DNA from: Hydrangea macrophylla
Taxonomy: Eukaryota > Streptophyta > Magnoliopsida > Cornales > Hydrangeaceae
Assembly: GCA_033977485.1 (NCBI GenBank)
Contig: CM066988.1
Span: 30,376,001-30,440,000, forward strand
Reading direction: 5' to 3'
Length of the DNA stretch: 64,000 bases
Notes under the pieces: generated by a model
Told to the model about the DNA's origin: nothing
Database searches by the model: none
Seen by the model: the letters and a program-made list of their open reading frames with translations, nothing else
Shown: positions 61,676 through 64,000 of the stretch, piece by piece
Layout of the letters: each line of letters opens with the position of its first letter
Numbering within the stretch: the stretch's first letter is position 1
Position numbers and translations under genes: made by a program

Positions 61676-63851
61676 ATGGCTTCGAGCTCGAGGAGACCAT
61701 CTAAGAAGGCCAAGGAACGGATGAAGGCCGAAAAGCAAACCCCGGACTTGATTTTATGGGACCCCCAACGCCATCTTTCGGCCGCGGCTCTAGCGAGCTT
61801 GGTATGTGAAACTTTTGATAGTTTAGGACTACTTTCATGTATTGTGCTAGTTTTGTGAGCCTTAATGTGCACCTAGAGATCGTTTGAAGTCCGATTTGTG
61901 CTGAAATGTTGATTTTGTGAATTTGGCTCTCGGGGTCGTGAATAGTGATTTTGTGCATTCTTTTGTTGTTTTTGTTGTGTGCAGGTGCCAGAAGTGACGT
62001 TGAAGGGCTATGGTAGCCTCGCCCAAGCTTTCTTATGGTATACTCAACTCTCGCCCACCGTCAAGAGGATGGTAGACGATGCCGGGTTCGGAGGCTTCGT
62101 CCGTCTGGTTTCGAAGAGCAGCAACGATTTGACCCATTTTTATGCTTTGGCTGAGAGGTGGTGGGACACCACCAATACCTTCCACCTGCCGTTTGGTGAG
62201 ATGACCATGACGCCCTTTGACTTCTCCATGATTACGGGCTTGAGGGTTGGCAGGAAGCGCCTGATTCTGGACTACTTTTATGGGATCGATCCAGAGGCTG
62301 TAGAGATGCTGATTGGGGCTGTTCCCCCGAACCTGGAGAGGCATTGGTTTCCTTACGGCTGGCTTTACCGGGCCTATGGCAGAGGGAATAATAACTTGAA
62401 CAATTCCCAACTTTTGAGGGTGTATCTTCTGTATGTCCTTGGTTGCTCAATCTTTACGACGCGGAACGACCGGGTGAGCCTGGGATTCCTTTCTTGCCTG
62501 GCGACCATCGATGAGATCCCCTCCTACGACTGGGGCGGTGCTGCCTTGGCCCATCTTTATAAGCACATGGGCAAGGTCTCTCGGGGCGACGTTAAATCGA
62601 CTAGGGGATTTTGGCGAGCTTGGGAGATATGTACTGCATCTTCTTTCATCTTTTATCTTTTGATTTCTATACTTGTTCTGATTTTCTCCTTTGTCTGTGC
62701 AGCTTTGGAGCTTTGAATACCTGAAGATGTTGGCTCCCTCCCCAGCAGAAGAGTCAGGCGAAGACGAGGATGGCATGGCTCCTGTACTTCTGTTCCCACG
62801 AGGCTTGAGATGGCGGAGGGATGTTGTCGGGGTAAAGAGTGGGGCCCGCCAGATTGTTTTGCTCAGGAACTTCCTAACCGAGCTGACGGCTGCTAGTGTT
62901 GATTGGACGCCTTGGGAGCGCGTCGCCTATGCTGCCCCAGAGGAGATTCAAGCAGTCAAACCCCTCTCCTCTTGCCGACTACTGATGGAGAGTACCGAGT
63001 GTAGGCAGTGGTTCCTTGGCGAGCGGTTGTCTCGGCAGGTGGTTGGCGGTTCCAGGTATCGCGTCCCTCATAATCCGCCTGTGATGGATGCTAGTGACCT
63101 CTCTGGTGATGCTCTGCTAGCGGCCTTAGCCAGCACTGATGTTTGGGATCATTTTCTCTCTGAGACTGGCTGTGAGGCTTACCGTGGCCGCTTTCTGATG
63201 CCCAACTTCCCGCTCTTGGAGGTAAGTTTCTTTTTACACTTTTGTCTCTATTCATTGCCTAAGTTTTTTTATTCATCTTTTCCTAACTTGTTTCATGCCT
63301 GCAGCTTCGCGAGATGTACAGGAGACAGGCTCCCCTGGCTTCCGATCCTATCCCTCCTTGGGATTGGACCGTCAACGTTCTAGGTACTGATGGCACTCCC
63401 CAAGTGATGGAGGTGCCGAGAGTCACATGTGGGTACCCTACTCAGCCAGCGGGCGTCCTCAATGTTCCTTGGAGTTACGCTGAGGAGGGTCACGCCTTGG
63501 CGGCTAGCTTACGGTCCTTGGTCCTTACGCACGACCATCGGGTACGTCTCTAATTTTGCACTTTCTTAAGTTTATGAGGTTTTAACCCTGGATTTTACAT
63601 TTGACAGATGGACAGTATGCGGCAATTTGCCGCCAACCAGATGGCGTCCTTGGTAAGTCTCTGACTTGACTCTGTTTTTGTATTTTTTGTTGTTTCCCTG
63701 CTGATCGCCTTTACTTTATTTGTGTGTGCAGTACCGTGGAGGCAGAGCTGGCTCGTCGAGGACTTGTCCAAGGTGCAGAGGTGGTAGGAGGAGACCGTCG
63801 CCAACATACACTCCGGGCGGTCTGATGGAGGACGAGGAAGAGGAGGACTGA
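61676..63851 (+). CDS. Plant mobile domain (PMD, MAIN-like) protein, six exons, one abnormal donor
   Basis: Exons 61676-61801, 61985-62626, 62703-63221, 63305-63541, 63608-63652 and 63732-63851 join in phase 0 to 562 residues. The basic N-terminus (MASSSRRPSKKAKERMKAEK) may be nuclear-targeting. The PMD core (about 43-265) has ERWWDTTNTFHLPFGEMTMT, PFDFSMITGLRVG, LRVYLLYVLGCSIF, WGGAALAHLYKHMG and RAWE joined to LWSFEYL. The C-terminus is Arg/Gly-rich then acidic (EDEEEED). PMD proteins of the MAIN/MAIL group act in genome stability and transposon silencing, and related domains occur inside Ty3/gypsy elements. Four coding introns are GT-AG; intron 2 starts AT. The gene is antisense to element F and directly internal to its 3' LTR. 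Host gene versus element-borne copy: I favour element-borne. Confidence 0.82.
62627..62702 (+). other. Intron 2 of the PMD gene with ATATGT donor
   Basis: Phase and homology (RAWE then LWSFEYL) place the donor after GAG at 62626, but the intron starts ATATGT rather than GTATGT; the acceptor is TCTGTGCAG. Retention gives a stop at 62714. The nearby GT at 62631 would add 4 nt and also hit a stop. Confidence 0.7.
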
Positions 63852-64000
63852 GCCCCCCCCCCCAAGCGGGAGTTTTATTATTTTTCTTTTTATGTTTTCG
63901 ATGGGGTTGTACTGGGGATATGATTATTTAGACAGTGTAGGACGATGTGTGGAACAGTTTGTGACCTTTGACAGAGCATTATGATGTTTCGCCTTTTAGG
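63852..64000 (+). other. 3' flank of the PMD gene
   Basis: A C-run, then T-rich sequence (TTTTATTATTTTTCTTTTTATG) suitable for a plant 3' UTR. No further gene before the window ends. Confidence 0.4.

Noticed and set aside
61618..61958. Minus-strand ORFs opposite PMD exon 1
   Set aside because: Shadows of the spliced plus-strand gene; no motif.

Overview
The window is plant nuclear DNA, almost certainly from a flowering plant and probably a eudicot. It is AT-rich and packed with LTR retrotransposons. It has Stowaway and hAT-like MITEs, intron-bearing plant genes, and one ordinary plant gene, a secreted berberine-bridge-enzyme-like flavin oxidase at 47369-48991. I see no CRISPR array, operon or convincing tRNA/rRNA gene. 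Most open frames longer than 60 codons are antisense shadows, low-complexity frames or transposon debris.

Layout. Positions 1-12044 hold a minus-strand Ty3/gypsy gag element (A). Its LTR is split by a complete 9.54 kb SIRE/Maximus-type Ty1/copia element (B, 2194-11733; perfect CATGG target duplication, LTRs differing at about 14 sites by eye). Positions 12045-18670 are the internal region and LTR stub of a minus-strand Ogre/Tat-like element (C), with a large minisatellite. Positions 18660-20873 are the 3' end of a plus-strand Tat-like element (H) with an antisense ORF. Positions 20874-26439 are mostly non-coding and hold two Stowaway MITEs. Positions 26440-28853 are an Ogre-type LTR fragment fused to a truncated copia end. 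Positions 28906-40002 are a decayed minus-strand Tat-like element (D) carrying an Ogre-type solo LTR (G), a 426-bp insertion and a hAT-like MITE. Positions 40911-44582 are a complete short LTR element with gag only (E, TR-GAG type; TAAGT target duplication). Positions 44588-50744 contain the BBE-like gene between tandem repeats. Positions 50745-55908 are a decayed minus-strand copia. From 56426 to the window end lies the left part of another Ogre/Tat-like element (F): a 3.49 kb 3' LTR and polypurine tract on the minus strand, then tandem repeats, then a six-exon plant mobile domain (PMD) gene on the opposite strand.

Most interesting points. (1) The PMD gene lies antisense, directly inside the 3' LTR of an Ogre-like element. 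This would explain how a captured gene kept its introns through retrotransposition. (2) Several unrelated LTR families carry clusters of a family-specific palindromic word (CAGTCGACTG, CCAATCGATTGG, TTCGATCGATCGAA, GTGCCGCGGCGGCAC), in most cases a short way upstream of a TATA box. In copia B the same cluster plus a TATA box also precedes the second ORF, suggesting an internal promoter. (3) LTR F has inverted repeats of about 190 bp at its own ends. Identifications rest on motif recognition and comparison of copies within the window; no database search was possible.
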